From positions 186,001 to 250,000 of the forward strand of contig DJLZ01000005.1 of assembly GCA_002436405.1 (NCBI GenBank): a stretch of DNA of 64,000 bases, read 5' to 3'. The DNA comes from Proteobacteria bacterium UBA6503 (GTDB taxonomy: Bacteria; Pseudomonadota; Alphaproteobacteria; UBA1280; UBA6503). Position 1 is the first letter of the stretch. Each line of letters starts with the position of its first letter. A program made the translations under genes and the position numbers. The notes under the pieces are model-generated. The model saw nothing but the letters and a program-made list of their open reading frames with translations, did not search any database and was not told the origin of the DNA. Below, piece by piece: positions 16,921 through 26,020 of the stretch.

Positions 16921-18279
16921 ATGAAATACATGAAAAAACTTTTCACACCCGCACTAACCCTAAGCACATTCTTTATGCTTTCGGTTTTGATGTTTGCGCA
17001 GCCTGCTCAGGCCTTGGTAAAAATTCGTCTGACTGACGCTAACGCTGACCCAATGCCCATCGCACTGACCAACTTCTCGGGCGCCACAAGCGAAGAGAAT
17101 GACCTTGGCAAGCGCATGGTGGGCTTGATTAGCAACAACCTTAAGAACACAGGCTTGTTTAACAACATTAGCGAGCGTGCGTTTTTGCAGTCTGATGATT
17201 CACTACGCCTTAACGGCCCAATCTTTAAAGAATGGCGTTTGATTAACGCTGACGTTCTATTGGTTGGTACAATCGAAATTATTGGCCCTGAAACAAGCCA
17301 ACCTAAAATGCGTGTTGTTTACCGCTTGTACGATGTACATGACGAAAAGCAGCTTGCAGCTAAAGCTTACACAGCGTCACTAGAATTCTGGCGACACATT
17401 GGTCACCGTGTGAGTGACGATATTTACACCACCCTAACCGGCGAGAAGGGCTACTTCGCCTCACGTATTGTGTACATTGGTGAAGATGCGCCACGTGGCA
17501 TGAAGATTGTACGCAAGCGCCTTTGCGTGATGGACCAAGATGGTGGTAGCCAACAGTGCCTAACTGATGGTAAAGCATTGGTGCTAACACCACGTTTTTC
17601 ACCGAACAGCCAAACAATTATTTACATGTCATACGCCAACGGTAAGCCACGTCTTTACCTGCTAGACCTACCAACAGGCGAACAAACAATCTTGGGCGAC
17701 TTTGAAGGCCTAAACTCATCACCGCAGTTCTCTCCTGATGGTGAAAGCGTTGCCATGACCCTAACCATGGGCCACGAAGGTAACCCTGAGGTTTACACCA
17801 TGGACCTTAAGAAGCGTAAGCTTAAGCGCCTAACAACTTACCGCGGTATTGATACGTCACCTTCATACTCGCCAGATGGTAAGAAAATTGTATTTAACTC
17901 AGACCGTGCTGGTAAGCCTGCGCTTTACATCATGGATACTGACGGCAACCGCGTACAGCGCCTAACCTACGGTGAAGGCCGCTACTATGCGCCAACATGG
18001 TCACCACGTGGCGACCTGATTGCCTTTGTTAAACAACTTAATGGTAAGTTCCATATTGGTGTGATTGACCCAGAAGGTACCGAAGAGCGTCTATTGACTG
18101 AAGGCTACTTGGATGAATCACCAACATGGTCACCAAACGGCCGTGTGATTGTGTTCACACGCCAGCAGCGTTCAGGCGATACACACGTGTACAGCATTGA
18201 CCTTACAGGTTACAACCTGCGCCGTTTGCCAACGCCAACGCAGGCTTCAGACCCTGCATGGTCACCATTGATTAAATAA
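16921..18279 (+). CDS. tolB: Tol-Pal system periplasmic protein TolB
   Basis: A 452-residue TolB. A signal peptide (about 1-31, cleavage after AQPAQA) precedes the N-terminal domain. Five or six WD40-like PD40 beta-propeller repeats follow (for example SPQFSPDGESVAMT, SPSYSPDGKKIVFNSDRAG, SPTWSPNGRVIVF). TolB binds Pal in the periplasm and is displaced by TolA. The ATG at 16921 or the in-frame ATG at 16930 could start it; both give a signal peptide. It is 15 bases after tolA. An inverted repeat at 18282-18301 follows the stop. Confidence 0.97.
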   Translation: MKYMKKLFTPALTLSTFFMLSVLMFAQPAQALVKIRLTDANADPMPIALTNFSGATSEENDLGKRMVGLISNNLKNTGLFNNISERAFLQSDDSLRLNGPIFKEWRLINADVLLVGTIEIIGPETSQPKMRVVYRLYDVHDEKQLAAKAYTASLEFWRHIGHRVSDDIYTTLTGEKGYFASRIVYIGEDAPRGMKIVRKRLCVMDQDGGSQQCLTDGKALVLTPRFSPNSQTIIYMSYANGKPRLYLLDLPTGEQTILGDFEGLNSSPQFSPDGESVAMTLTMGHEGNPEVYTMDLKKRKLKRLTTYRGIDTSPSYSPDGKKIVFNSDRAGKPALYIMDTDGNRVQRLTYGEGRYYAPTWSPRGDLIAFVKQLNGKFHIGVIDPEGTEERLLTEGYLDESPTWSPNGRVIVFTRQQRSGDTHVYSIDLTGYNLRRLPTPTQASDPAWSPLIK

Positions 18280-18349
18280 AGCTGTTGTTTCATTACAACA
18301 GTTGGTCGCAATTGTTCTGAAAAAGACCTTTAAAATCCATTATTTCTAG

Positions 18350-18378
18350 TTGCATTTAATGGGTTAGGGGGGTATCTT
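18350..18378 (+). promoter_or_regulatory. possible pal promoter
   Basis: TTGCAT (18350-18355), 17 bases, TATCTT (18373-18378), about 65 bases before pal. The same -35 hexamer and spacing occur before the tRNA-Glu gene in this window. A separate promoter would allow high Pal synthesis independent of tolQRAB. A short hairpin (GGCTGA/TCAGCC) lies between this and the start codon. Confidence 0.35.
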
Positions 18379-18444
18379 TTGGAATGTGTTGGCTGATTTT
18401 CAGCCGAAATAGCTTAAACAAAAAAGAAAAAGAGAATTTTTCCC

Positions 18445-19002
18445 ATGATGAAAAAAGCACTTCTAACAGTTTCTTCAGTAGCTCTGCTAGCTGCATGTTC
18501 ATCTGTTCCAGGTAACGGTGATCTAGCTCAGGGTACTTACGTAACAGGTACAACAACTTCAGGTTCTGTACTAATGCCTGACACTCTTTCACAGGATCCA
18601 TTCGTTTCAGAAATGAACGACGGCGCTCCTTCAGAGCTTGTTGACCTACGTAAAGACTTCATCCGTCGCGCCGGTGACCGTGTTCACTTCGGTTTTGACT
18701 CAGCATCACTAGACGCTGAAGCTCAAGAAAGCCTACGCGATATCGCAAAATTCATTAAGAAAAACGAAGGTCGTGTTAAGTCGATCACTATCGAAGGCCA
18801 CTGCGATGAGCGCGGCACTCGTGAGTACAACTTGGCACTAGGCGATCGTCGTGCTGTATCAGCTAAGAAATACCTAGTTGGTCTAGGTATCGACGCTGCT
18901 AAGATCAACACTATTAGCTACGGTAAAGAGCGCCCAGTTGACCCACGTCACACTGACAGTGCATGGCAGCGCAACCGTCGCGCGGTAGTTGTTCTTAACT
19001 AG
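18445..19002 (+). CDS. pal: peptidoglycan-associated lipoprotein Pal
   Basis: A 185-residue lipoprotein. The signal peptide ends in the lipobox LLAAC (Cys at about 18). A linker is followed by an OmpA-like peptidoglycan-binding domain (about 75-185) with VHFGFDSASLDAEAQESLRDIAKFIKKN, EGHCDERGTREYNLALGDRRA and RPVDP. It anchors the outer membrane to peptidoglycan and is recycled by TolB. It follows tolB after 165 bases containing a possible separate promoter. Codon use is strongly biased (many CTA, GGT, CGT), as expected for an abundant protein. Confidence 0.97.
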   Translation: MMKKALLTVSSVALLAACSSVPGNGDLAQGTYVTGTTTSGSVLMPDTLSQDPFVSEMNDGAPSELVDLRKDFIRRAGDRVHFGFDSASLDAEAQESLRDIAKFIKKNEGRVKSITIEGHCDERGTREYNLALGDRRAVSAKKYLVGLGIDAAKINTISYGKERPVDPRHTDSAWQRNRRAVVVLN

Positions 19003-19041
19003 TCTTAAGACACAAAACTCTTTTTCTTGACGAAAAGCTAA

Positions 19042-19075
19042 GTTGCGCCCACAATGTGGGCGCAACATTTGTTTT
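19042..19075 (+). terminator. terminator after pal
   Basis: An 11-bp perfect stem GTTGCGCCCAC/GTGGGCGCAAC (19042-19052, 19056-19066) with an AAT loop, then ATTTGTTTT. Likely an efficient stop between pal and cpoB. Confidence 0.8.
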
Positions 19076-19119
19076 ATAAGAACAAAAACACATAAAATTA
19101 TCGCCGGAGCTTAATATCA

Positions 19120-19974
19120 ATGAACCTTCGCCTACTAAGCACCTCAGTAGCACTTTGCACAATTCTTACATTTGCAGCCCCTATGGCAACCTTTGCCCAA
19201 GAAGAGGGTGACGCTGCAGCACAAGCTGCTGAAGCAAACGCCGCGCTTGAGCAAAGCATGAAACGTATTGAAAGCCGCCTAATTGCTCTAGAGCGTATGG
19301 TTCTTGGTGAATCTAAAGTAAGCGGCAGCACTATGCTTGCTGACCACGAAGGCCGCTTGCAGGCTCTAGAAGTTGAGAGCAGCAAGGTTTACGGTGTAGC
19401 TGAAGAAGTTGGCAACGCAGTAGAAGTGTTGGCTAAGAAGGTTGACCTTATCGCAAGCGATATTGACCTACGCCTGACTGATATTGAAAACGCCATTCAA
19501 GGCGGTGCTTCACTAAACCGCTCTTCATCTGCAGCAACCATCCCAACAGGTGGTAAGCGTGCTGAGCCTCAAGGCGAAACTGTACCGGTGCCAGCTAACA
19601 TTGATTCAGAAGAGCTTTACAAAGAAGCTTACGGCTACATGAAAAAAGGTTCATTCCCTACAGCGCAAGCTTGGTTTGATGCCTACACAAAACGTTTCCC
19701 TCAAGAAGACAAAGCCCAAAATGCCTACTACTGGCTAGGCGAAGTTTACTTGGTACAGCAAGACCCACAGTCAGCTTTGGTAGCTTTTGGTCAAGCTGTG
19801 AAGGGCTTCCCAACAGGCGAGCGCACACCTGATGCTTTGCTTAAAATGGGCGTGGCCTTCCAAGATATTGGTAAAGACAACCTAGCTAAAACCACTTGGG
19901 AAAAGCTAACACGTGACTTCCCAGATTCAGGTGCAGCTGCAAGTGCTAAAAAGCGCCTGGAGGGGCTAAACTGA
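19120..19974 (+). CDS. cpoB: Tol-Pal associated periplasmic protein CpoB/YbgF
   Basis: A 284-residue exported protein: a signal peptide (about 1-26, ATFAQ), a coiled-coil region (about 28-120) that in relatives trimerises, and a C-terminal TPR domain (about 165-284) with EELYKEAYGYMKKGSFPTAQAWFDAY and AYYWLGEVYLVQQDPQSAL. CpoB coordinates peptidoglycan synthesis with outer-membrane constriction. It is the usual last gene of the tol-pal cluster. Its 3' end holds the GGAGGGG sequence that appears to serve tilS, and its TGA overlaps the likely tilS start. Confidence 0.93.
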   Translation: MNLRLLSTSVALCTILTFAAPMATFAQEEGDAAAQAAEANAALEQSMKRIESRLIALERMVLGESKVSGSTMLADHEGRLQALEVESSKVYGVAEEVGNAVEVLAKKVDLIASDIDLRLTDIENAIQGGASLNRSSSAATIPTGGKRAEPQGETVPVPANIDSEELYKEAYGYMKKGSFPTAQAWFDAYTKRFPQEDKAQNAYYWLGEVYLVQQDPQSALVAFGQAVKGFPTGERTPDALLKMGVAFQDIGKDNLAKTTWEKLTRDFPDSGAAASAKKRLEGLN

Positions 19975-20906
19975 TTTTCCAAAAGTCAGAGCTACTAAAT
20001 TCATTAGCGCAGGCGTTTCGTAAGAAGCCCTGCGCTATTGCCGTTTCTGGTGGGGGCGACTCTATGGCCCTTGCCATGCTGTGCCACGAAGCAGGCTTAG
20101 ATATTACCATTCTTCACTTTGACCATAATTTGCGTGCAGAATCGGCGCAGGAGGCTGCGTGGCTGGCCGAACATTTTAAAGCCTTAGGTATTTCGTTTTA
20201 CTCTGAAACTTGGGCGTTTGATGCAAAGCCCGACCAAGGCCGCCTGCAAGCAGACGCTCGGGATGCCCGATATGCCTTCTTTAAGCGCAAATGCGCTGAA
20301 TTAGGCATTTCTGATGTGTTGTTGGGGCACTCGGTTGATGATGTGGCTGAAACCTTTTTAATGCGCCTATTTTACGGCAGTGGCCTGCAGGGATTAAAGC
20401 CGATGCAAGCTACGACACAACTTGAGGAGGGGCTGACCTTACACAGGCCACTTATTCAGGTTAAGCGCCAAGATTTGCGTGATTATTTGAAAGCCCAAAA
20501 CTGCCCATGGCTTGAAGACCCTAGTAATGCGAACGCTGATTATGTACGTGTGCGTGCCCGCTACTGGCTAAGTAAATTGGGCGTTACGACTGACCTTATT
20601 GGGCTTAGTGAAAAGTTTGAAAAGCTAGATGTAACTTTAGAACCTCTAGAGCAGAATCTTATTCTCAAGCAATCAAAGACAGAAGCTTTACTTGATAGGG
20701 AGCTGCTACAAAAACCAGCTTTTTTGCAAGCCCGTGTGGTAAAGGCCATTGTTAAAGATTTAACAGGCAACTACCCACCCCGGACTAAGCAAATTGAAGG
20801 ACTGCTTGCGCATTTAAACACAAGCCAGAAGCCTCGAGAGCTAGGCCACTTACGTTGGCAATGTACAAATGATGGGGTTTATGTACAAACCACCCAAGTA
20901 AAGTAA
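19971..20906 (+). CDS. tilS: tRNA(Ile)-lysidine synthetase, probable non-AUG start
   Basis: TilS adds lysine to C34 of tRNA-Ile(CAU) so that it reads AUA. The N-terminal PP-loop IAVSGGGDSMAL lies at 20037-20072, before the first ATG of the frame, so the real start must be upstream. Between the in-frame stop at 19947 and this motif there is no ATG, GTG or TTG. GGAGGGG at 19959-19965 points to CTG at 19971 or ATT at 19974, overlapping the cpoB stop. The protein would be about 311 residues and includes HFDHNLR, LLGHSVDDVAETFLMRLF and WLEDPSN. It lacks most of the C-terminal domain of the E. coli enzyme, as do many short TilS forms. A sequencing error is the alternative. Confidence 0.85.
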   Translation: MIFQKSELLNSLAQAFRKKPCAIAVSGGGDSMALAMLCHEAGLDITILHFDHNLRAESAQEAAWLAEHFKALGISFYSETWAFDAKPDQGRLQADARDARYAFFKRKCAELGISDVLLGHSVDDVAETFLMRLFYGSGLQGLKPMQATTQLEEGLTLHRPLIQVKRQDLRDYLKAQNCPWLEDPSNANADYVRVRARYWLSKLGVTTDLIGLSEKFEKLDVTLEPLEQNLILKQSKTEALLDRELLQKPAFLQARVVKAIVKDLTGNYPPRTKQIEGLLAHLNTSQKPRELGHLRWQCTNDGVYVQTTQVK

Positions 20907-20969
20907 CTGCCTGATTTATAACTTTTTGATTTGTTTTTTGTATTTCTAAGCAACAATAACGACGGGTTA

Positions 20970-20978
20970 TGCTATGAT
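20970..20978 (+). promoter_or_regulatory. possible ftsH promoter (extended -10)
   Basis: TGCTATGAT is an extended -10 element about 100 bases before ftsH, with no good -35. The following leader contains a small hairpin (TTTTAGC/GCTAA). Confidence 0.35.
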
Positions 20979-21074
20979 TTACCTCGTTTTTAGCGTAAAA
21001 AGCTAACCACAACGAACAGATTTAAACCCAGACGAATAAGACACTTAAAATTTCAGACAACTGAGGTACCTACC

Positions 21075-22991
21075 GTGAACCAAACTGGCCGTAATATTTT
21101 CCTATGGATCTTTATCATCTTTGGTGCATTGATGATCTACAACGCTGTTGATAAACAACAAGCTGCACAAGATGAAGTTTCATACACAACCTTCATGCAA
21201 ATGGTGAATAACAGCGAAGTTCGCGAAGTTGAAATTGAAGGCGACATGCTTACAGGTACATCGGCGAATGGTTCAGCTGTAACAGCCCGTGCCCCACGTG
21301 ATGGCGACCTTGTTAAAAACCTACGTGAACAAGGCGTAAACATTCAGGTGAAAGAAGACACACGTGGTCGCCCAAGCTTGATGTCAATCTTGCTAGGTTG
21401 GTTCCCGTTCTTGTTGTTGATTGGTGTATGGGTATTCTTTATGCGCCAGCAAATGGGCTCAGGTAAGGGCGGTGCCTTTAGTTTTGGTAAGTCTCGTGCG
21501 CAAATGCTAACCGAGCACCAGATTAAAGTAACATTTGACGATGTTGCCGGTGTTGAAGAAGCTAAAGAAGAACTGCGTGAAGTTGTGGACTTCCTTAAAG
21601 ACCCAAGCAAGTTCTCACGTCTTGGTGGTAAAATCCCGAAAGGTGCATTGCTTGTGGGTTCACCTGGTACAGGTAAAACATTGCTAGCCCGTGCTGTGGC
21701 TGGTGAAGCTGGCGTACCATTTTTCTCAATCTCAGGTTCTGACTTTGTTGAAATGTTTGTTGGTGTGGGTGCTGCCCGTGTGCGTGACCTTTTTGAACAA
21801 GGTAAGCGTAACGCACCTTGCATTATCTTTATTGACGAGATTGACGCTGTTGGCCGTCACCGTGGTGCAGGCCATGGCGGTGGTAACGACGAGCGTGAGC
21901 AAACACTTAACCAACTTCTTGTTGAGATGGACGGCTTTGAAGCCAACGAAGGCGTTATCCTGATTGCGGCAACCAACCGCCCAGACGTTCTTGACCCAGC
22001 GCTATTGCGCCCGGGCCGTTTTGACCGTCAGGTGATTGTACCTCTGCCAGATATCCAAGGCCGTACACGCATCCTTGAAGTTCACATGCAACGTGTGCCA
22101 CTAGGCGCCGACGTTGACGCGAGCGTGATTGCACGTGGTACACCTGGCTTTTCAGGTGCTGACCTTGCAAACTTGGTAAACGAAGCTGCTTTGATGGCTG
22201 CCCGCCACGATAAGCGTCTTGTTGATATGGCTGACTTCGAAGCCGCTAAGGACAAAGTGATGATGGGTGCTGAGCGTCGTAGCTCAGTGATGACGCAAGA
22301 ACAAAAGAAAACAACCGCCTACCACGAAGCTGGCCATGCGATTGTTGCTTTAAAGCTTGATGGCCCATGTGACCCTGTGCACAAGGTAACGATTATTCCT
22401 CGTGGTCGTGCGCTTGGTGTAACCATGCAGCTGCCAGAAGAAGACAAATACACCCACGATAAAAAGTACCTTGAAAACCAAATTGCTATCCTGATGGGTG
22501 GTCGCTTGGCTGAAGAACTTATCTTGGATCAAATGACAACCGGCGCCAGCAACGATATTGAGCGTGCGTCTGATATTGCCCGCCGTATGGTAACAAGCTG
22601 GGGTATGAGCGCCAAAATGGGCCCACAAAACTACGGCCAAGAAGAGGGGCAACCTTTCTTGGGTCGCGGTGGCGGTATGTCGAGCGGTGTGATGCTTTCA
22701 GAAGAAACAGCAAAACAAATTGACGCTGAAGTACGTAGCTTTATTGATACCAACTACAAGCGTGCGAAGAAGGTGCTTAAAGACAACGAAGACCTACTTC
22801 ACAAAATGTCAGAGCTTCTATTGGAAGTTGAAACCATTGACGCACAGCAAATTAAAGAGCTTGTTGACGGTAAAACCGTAACGCGCAAAAAGCCTTCACG
22901 TAAGGCAACTGCAGCGAAAAAGGCAAAGACTTCTGAAAAGTCTACAGCTAAGAAGAAAACAACGAAGACATCGCCTAAAGCCAAAAAGTAA
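21075..22991 (+). CDS. ftsH: ATP-dependent zinc metalloprotease FtsH
   Basis: A 638-residue inner-membrane AAA+ protease that degrades misfolded membrane proteins and, in several bacteria, RpoH. It has two membrane segments (about 7-25 and 100-120) around a periplasmic domain, then Walker A GSPGTGKT (about 195-202), Walker B IIFIDEIDAVG, the SRH region (RPGRFDRQ), and the zinc site HEAGH (417-421) with a downstream acidic ligand. The start is GTG at 21075. The last 30 or so residues are an unusual Lys/Thr/Ser-rich tail (RKKPSRKATAAKKAKTSEKS and onward). It sits between tilS and glmM as in many alphaproteobacteria. Confidence 0.97.
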   Translation: MNQTGRNIFLWIFIIFGALMIYNAVDKQQAAQDEVSYTTFMQMVNNSEVREVEIEGDMLTGTSANGSAVTARAPRDGDLVKNLREQGVNIQVKEDTRGRPSLMSILLGWFPFLLLIGVWVFFMRQQMGSGKGGAFSFGKSRAQMLTEHQIKVTFDDVAGVEEAKEELREVVDFLKDPSKFSRLGGKIPKGALLVGSPGTGKTLLARAVAGEAGVPFFSISGSDFVEMFVGVGAARVRDLFEQGKRNAPCIIFIDEIDAVGRHRGAGHGGGNDEREQTLNQLLVEMDGFEANEGVILIAATNRPDVLDPALLRPGRFDRQVIVPLPDIQGRTRILEVHMQRVPLGADVDASVIARGTPGFSGADLANLVNEAALMAARHDKRLVDMADFEAAKDKVMMGAERRSSVMTQEQKKTTAYHEAGHAIVALKLDGPCDPVHKVTIIPRGRALGVTMQLPEEDKYTHDKKYLENQIAILMGGRLAEELILDQMTTGASNDIERASDIARRMVTSWGMSAKMGPQNYGQEEGQPFLGRGGGMSSGVMLSEETAKQIDAEVRSFIDTNYKRAKKVLKDNEDLLHKMSELLLEVETIDAQQIKELVDGKTVTRKKPSRKATAAKKAKTSEKSTAKKKTTKTSPKAKK

Positions 22992-23015
22992 TGGCCTAGG
23001 TGGGGGAGAGATATC

Positions 23016-24374
23016 ATGCGTAAATACTTCGGAACTGATGGCATTCGTGGCCGCGCAAATGCGTCACCTATCACAGCCGAAATGGCCGTACGTCTAGGCC
23101 AAGCAACAGGTCAAATCTTTAAAGAGAGTGGCCTTATGCGCCCATCAGTGGTGATTGGTAAGGATACACGTATCTCGGGCTATATGCTTGAGTCTGCACT
23201 GCAAGCTGGTTTTACAAGCGTTGGCTTTTACTGCCTACTTGTGGGCCCAATGCCTACACCAGCGGTAGCGCAGCTTACCCGTAGCCTACGTGCCAACGTT
23301 GGCGTGATGATTTCAGCCTCGCACAACCCATACGAAGATAACGGTATTAAGCTTTTCTCAGGTGACGGTTTCAAACTACCTGATGACCTTGAGCGTCGCA
23401 TCGAAGAACTTATGGACAACCCAGAAAAAATCCAACTAGCTGATGCTGCAAGCATTGGTAAAGCCGTGCGTATTGATGATGCTTCAGGCCGTTACATTGC
23501 GGCGTGTAAGGCGTCTATCCCACGTGACTTTAAACTAGATGGTAAGCGTATTGTTGTTGACTGTGCCCACGGCGCAGCCTACAAAATTGCGCCGAAAATC
23601 TTCTGGGAAATGGGCGCAGAGGTTATCCGCATTGGTTCAGACCCTGATGGTACAAACATCAACGAAAAGTGCGGCTCAACTGACATTGCAGCCATGCAAG
23701 CTGCTGTAAAAGAATACGGAGCTGACCTTGGTATTGCCCTTGATGGCGATAGCGACCGTGCCATTTTGTGTGATGAAAACGGTAACGAGATTGACGGCGA
23801 CCAAATTATGGCGGCCATTGCCTTGCACATGAAGGAAAAGAAAATCCTTAAAGGTGGCGCTATTGCTGCGACTCAAATGAGCAATATGGGCCTAGCGAAC
23901 TTCTTGGAAGAAAACGGCATTGGCCTAACACGCACCCCAGTGGGTGACCGCTACGTGACCGAAGCTATGCGTGCGAACGGCCTAAACTTTGGTGGCGAAC
24001 AATCTGGCCACTTGGTATTTATGGACCATGGTACAACAGGCGACGGTATTGTTGCTGCATTGCAGTTTTTGTACGTGATGAGCGACCGTAATGTGAAGGC
24101 CTCGACCTTAGGCCAAAGCTTTACAAAATACCCACAAGTGCTGCGTAACGTACGTTTGCAAGGTAGCCTAAGCGCTGACCAAGTGCTTGACCGTGGTGCT
24201 GTTAAAGCCGTTATTGAAGAGTCTCAAACCCAGCTTGGTACAACAGGCCGTGTGTTTATCCGTAAATCAGGGACTGAGCCTCTTATCCGCGTAATGGTTG
24301 AAGCCGTAGACCCAGCACATGTGACGGCATACTCTGAGCGTATTGCTAAAACAATCGAAGCAAACATGAGCTAA
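23016..24374 (+). CDS. glmM: phosphoglucosamine mutase
   Basis: A 452-residue GlmM, which interconverts glucosamine 6-phosphate and glucosamine 1-phosphate on the way to UDP-GlcNAc, peptidoglycan and LPS. It has the start KYFGTDGIRGRAN, the phosphoserine loop MISASHNPYEDNGIK with the acceptor at Ser102, the metal-binding DGDSDRA, the sugar-binding GEQSGHL and the phosphate-binding RKSGTEPLIRVMVE. Full length with all signatures intact. GGGGGAGAG precedes the ATG; it lies 24 bases after ftsH. Confidence 0.97.
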   Translation: MRKYFGTDGIRGRANASPITAEMAVRLGQATGQIFKESGLMRPSVVIGKDTRISGYMLESALQAGFTSVGFYCLLVGPMPTPAVAQLTRSLRANVGVMISASHNPYEDNGIKLFSGDGFKLPDDLERRIEELMDNPEKIQLADAASIGKAVRIDDASGRYIAACKASIPRDFKLDGKRIVVDCAHGAAYKIAPKIFWEMGAEVIRIGSDPDGTNINEKCGSTDIAAMQAAVKEYGADLGIALDGDSDRAILCDENGNEIDGDQIMAAIALHMKEKKILKGGAIAATQMSNMGLANFLEENGIGLTRTPVGDRYVTEAMRANGLNFGGEQSGHLVFMDHGTTGDGIVAALQFLYVMSDRNVKASTLGQSFTKYPQVLRNVRLQGSLSADQVLDRGAVKAVIEESQTQLGTTGRVFIRKSGTEPLIRVMVEAVDPAHVTAYSERIAKTIEANMS

Positions 24375-24390
24375 CAGGCCATTACGTACT

Positions 24391-24978
24391 ATGGCTTTGT
24401 TTCTAACCTCATTTGTTGCGCTACTGGTTATCATTGACCCTATGGGGAATGCCGCCGTATTTACGGGGCTTTCTCGTCATTATTCACGTCGTGATTCTGC
24501 TAAAATTGCAGTAAAGGCCACGCTTATCGCAACCCTCGTGCTGCTGATTTTCGGCGCCTTTGGCGATAAACTGCTTAGCTTTATGGGCGTAACCTACGAA
24601 GCTTTTAAGATTGCCGGTGGTTTGTTGCTATTCTATACCGCATTTAAAATGGTACTTGGTGGCCACGAACAAACTGACCCACAAGCTGGTGAAGATATTG
24701 CCATCTTCCCACTGGCTATTCCGCTGATGGCGGGGCCGGGGGCAATTACTGCGTTTATTCTATTGCTACAAGAAGCCCAAACCACGGCAACATCATTTTG
24801 GTGGGTGGTTGGCGCTATGGTGGCTGTAGAACTTATTAGCTGTGCCTGTTTGATTGCCGCTGTGCAGCTTAAAAAGCTGTTGGGTACCAGTACCCTTAGT
24901 ATTTTAGCCCGTATTATGGGTATTTTGCTGGCTGCCTTGGCTGTGCAATTTGTGCTTGATGGTGTTATGGCTGTTTAG
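24391..24978 (+). CDS. MarC family membrane protein
   Basis: A 195-residue protein with six predicted membrane segments and MarC-family motifs: LLVIIDPMGNAAVFTGLSRHYS near the N-terminus, GGLLLFYTAFKMVLGG, and PLAIPLMAGPGAITAFILL. The family's function is unknown; it was once wrongly linked to antibiotic resistance. It begins 16 bases after glmM and ends at a clear terminator, closing the operon. Confidence 0.88.
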   Translation: MALFLTSFVALLVIIDPMGNAAVFTGLSRHYSRRDSAKIAVKATLIATLVLLIFGAFGDKLLSFMGVTYEAFKIAGGLLLFYTAFKMVLGGHEQTDPQAGEDIAIFPLAIPLMAGPGAITAFILLLQEAQTTATSFWWVVGAMVAVELISCACLIAAVQLKKLLGTSTLSILARIMGILLAALAVQFVLDGVMAV

Positions 24979-24996
24979 TTTATAAAGTATCCAAAT

Positions 24997-25027
24997 AAAA
25001 AGGCCCTTCGTGAGAAGGGCCTTTTTA
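24997..25027 (+). terminator. intrinsic terminator after the marC-family gene
   Basis: A 13-bp stem AAAAAGGCCCTTC/GAAGGGCCTTTTT with a GTGA loop. It lies between the rightward marC-family gene and the leftward rpoH and has T-tracts on both strands. Confidence 0.92.
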
Positions 25028-25147
25028 TCTGACGACTTATTATTATGAACGGTATAGATCGTCAACTAGCTTAAAAGCGTAGGAGTGGTGGGTTAAGCAC
25101 TTCTTGTCTCCTATGCAATATACTGACATGCAGTATAGGTGAAGAGG

Positions 25148-26005
25148 TTATGCCGCAACAATGTTGGTGGTCATAAACTTCTTCAGTTTATTGAAAGCAC
25201 GTACCTCTAGCTGGCGAATACGCTCACGCGAAATGCCGTACTGTTGGCTTAGTTCTTCCAAAGTGATTGTCTGCTCGCGTAGGCGGCGGGCAATCAGAAT
25301 GTCACGCTCGCGGTCGTCTAGTTTATCTAGCGCACGCTTAAGCTCTTCGTGACGGTGGGTGAAAACTTGGCGTTCGCCGTACACTTCTTCTTGAGAAGGG
25401 CCGTCTTCTTCTAGCCAGTCCATCCACTCGCTACCAACGTCGCTTGAAATCATAGCGTTAAGGCTTTGGTCACCACCCATTAGGCGTTGGTCCATGCTCA
25501 CGACTTCTTCAGGCTTAACGTCAAGCTCTTTAGCAATAAAGTCAATGCTCTCATCGGTCAGTGTATCGTCGTTTAGTTCACGAAGCTTGTTACGTAGCTT
25601 ACGTAGGTTGAAGAATAGCTTCTTCTGCGCAGCTGTTGTACCAATCTTAACCAAAGACCATGAGTGTAGAATGTATTCTTGGATGCTCGCTTTAATCCAC
25701 CACATAGCGTAAGTCGAAAGGCGGAAACCTTTATCAGGGTCAAAGCGCACAACGGCTTGCATAAGACCAATGTTGCCTTCCTGGATAACTTCACTTAGTG
25801 GTAGGCCGTAACCACGGAAACCCAACGCAACTTTAACAACTAGGCGCAAGTGCGAGTTTACAAGTTTGTGTGCGGCACGACGGTCGCCCTGATCGCGTAG
25901 GCGACGTGCAAGTTCTTGTTCTTCGTCGAAAGTTAGGGTCGCGTACTTTTGAATAGCGCCCATGTATTGTTGTAAACTTTCGATATCTTCACTGTATCGG
26001 CTCAT
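25148..26005 (-). CDS. rpoH: RNA polymerase sigma-32 factor RpoH
   Basis: A 285-residue heat-shock sigma factor. Region 1.2/2 has YMGAIQKYATLTFDEEQELARRLRDQGD and LVVKVALGFRGYGLPLSEVIQEGNIGLMQAV. RLSTYAMWWIKASIQEYI binds the -10 element. QKKLFFNLRKLRNKL is the RpoH box typical of sigma-32. ISRERIRQLEVRAFNKLKKF forms the -35-binding helix. The frame is open to 26047, but I choose the ATG at 26005 because AGGGGA lies about 9 bases before it and the family N-terminus begins there. It controls chaperones and proteases such as FtsH. Its leader region carries an oppositely oriented sigma-32-like promoter. Confidence 0.94.
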   Translation of the reverse strand: MSRYSEDIESLQQYMGAIQKYATLTFDEEQELARRLRDQGDRRAAHKLVNSHLRLVVKVALGFRGYGLPLSEVIQEGNIGLMQAVVRFDPDKGFRLSTYAMWWIKASIQEYILHSWSLVKIGTTAAQKKLFFNLRKLRNKLRELNDDTLTDESIDFIAKELDVKPEEVVSMDQRLMGGDQSLNAMISSDVGSEWMDWLEEDGPSQEEVYGERQVFTHRHEELKRALDKLDDRERDILIARRLREQTITLEELSQQYGISRERIRQLEVRAFNKLKKFMTTNIVAA

Positions 26006-26020
26006 ATTATATGTTCCCCT

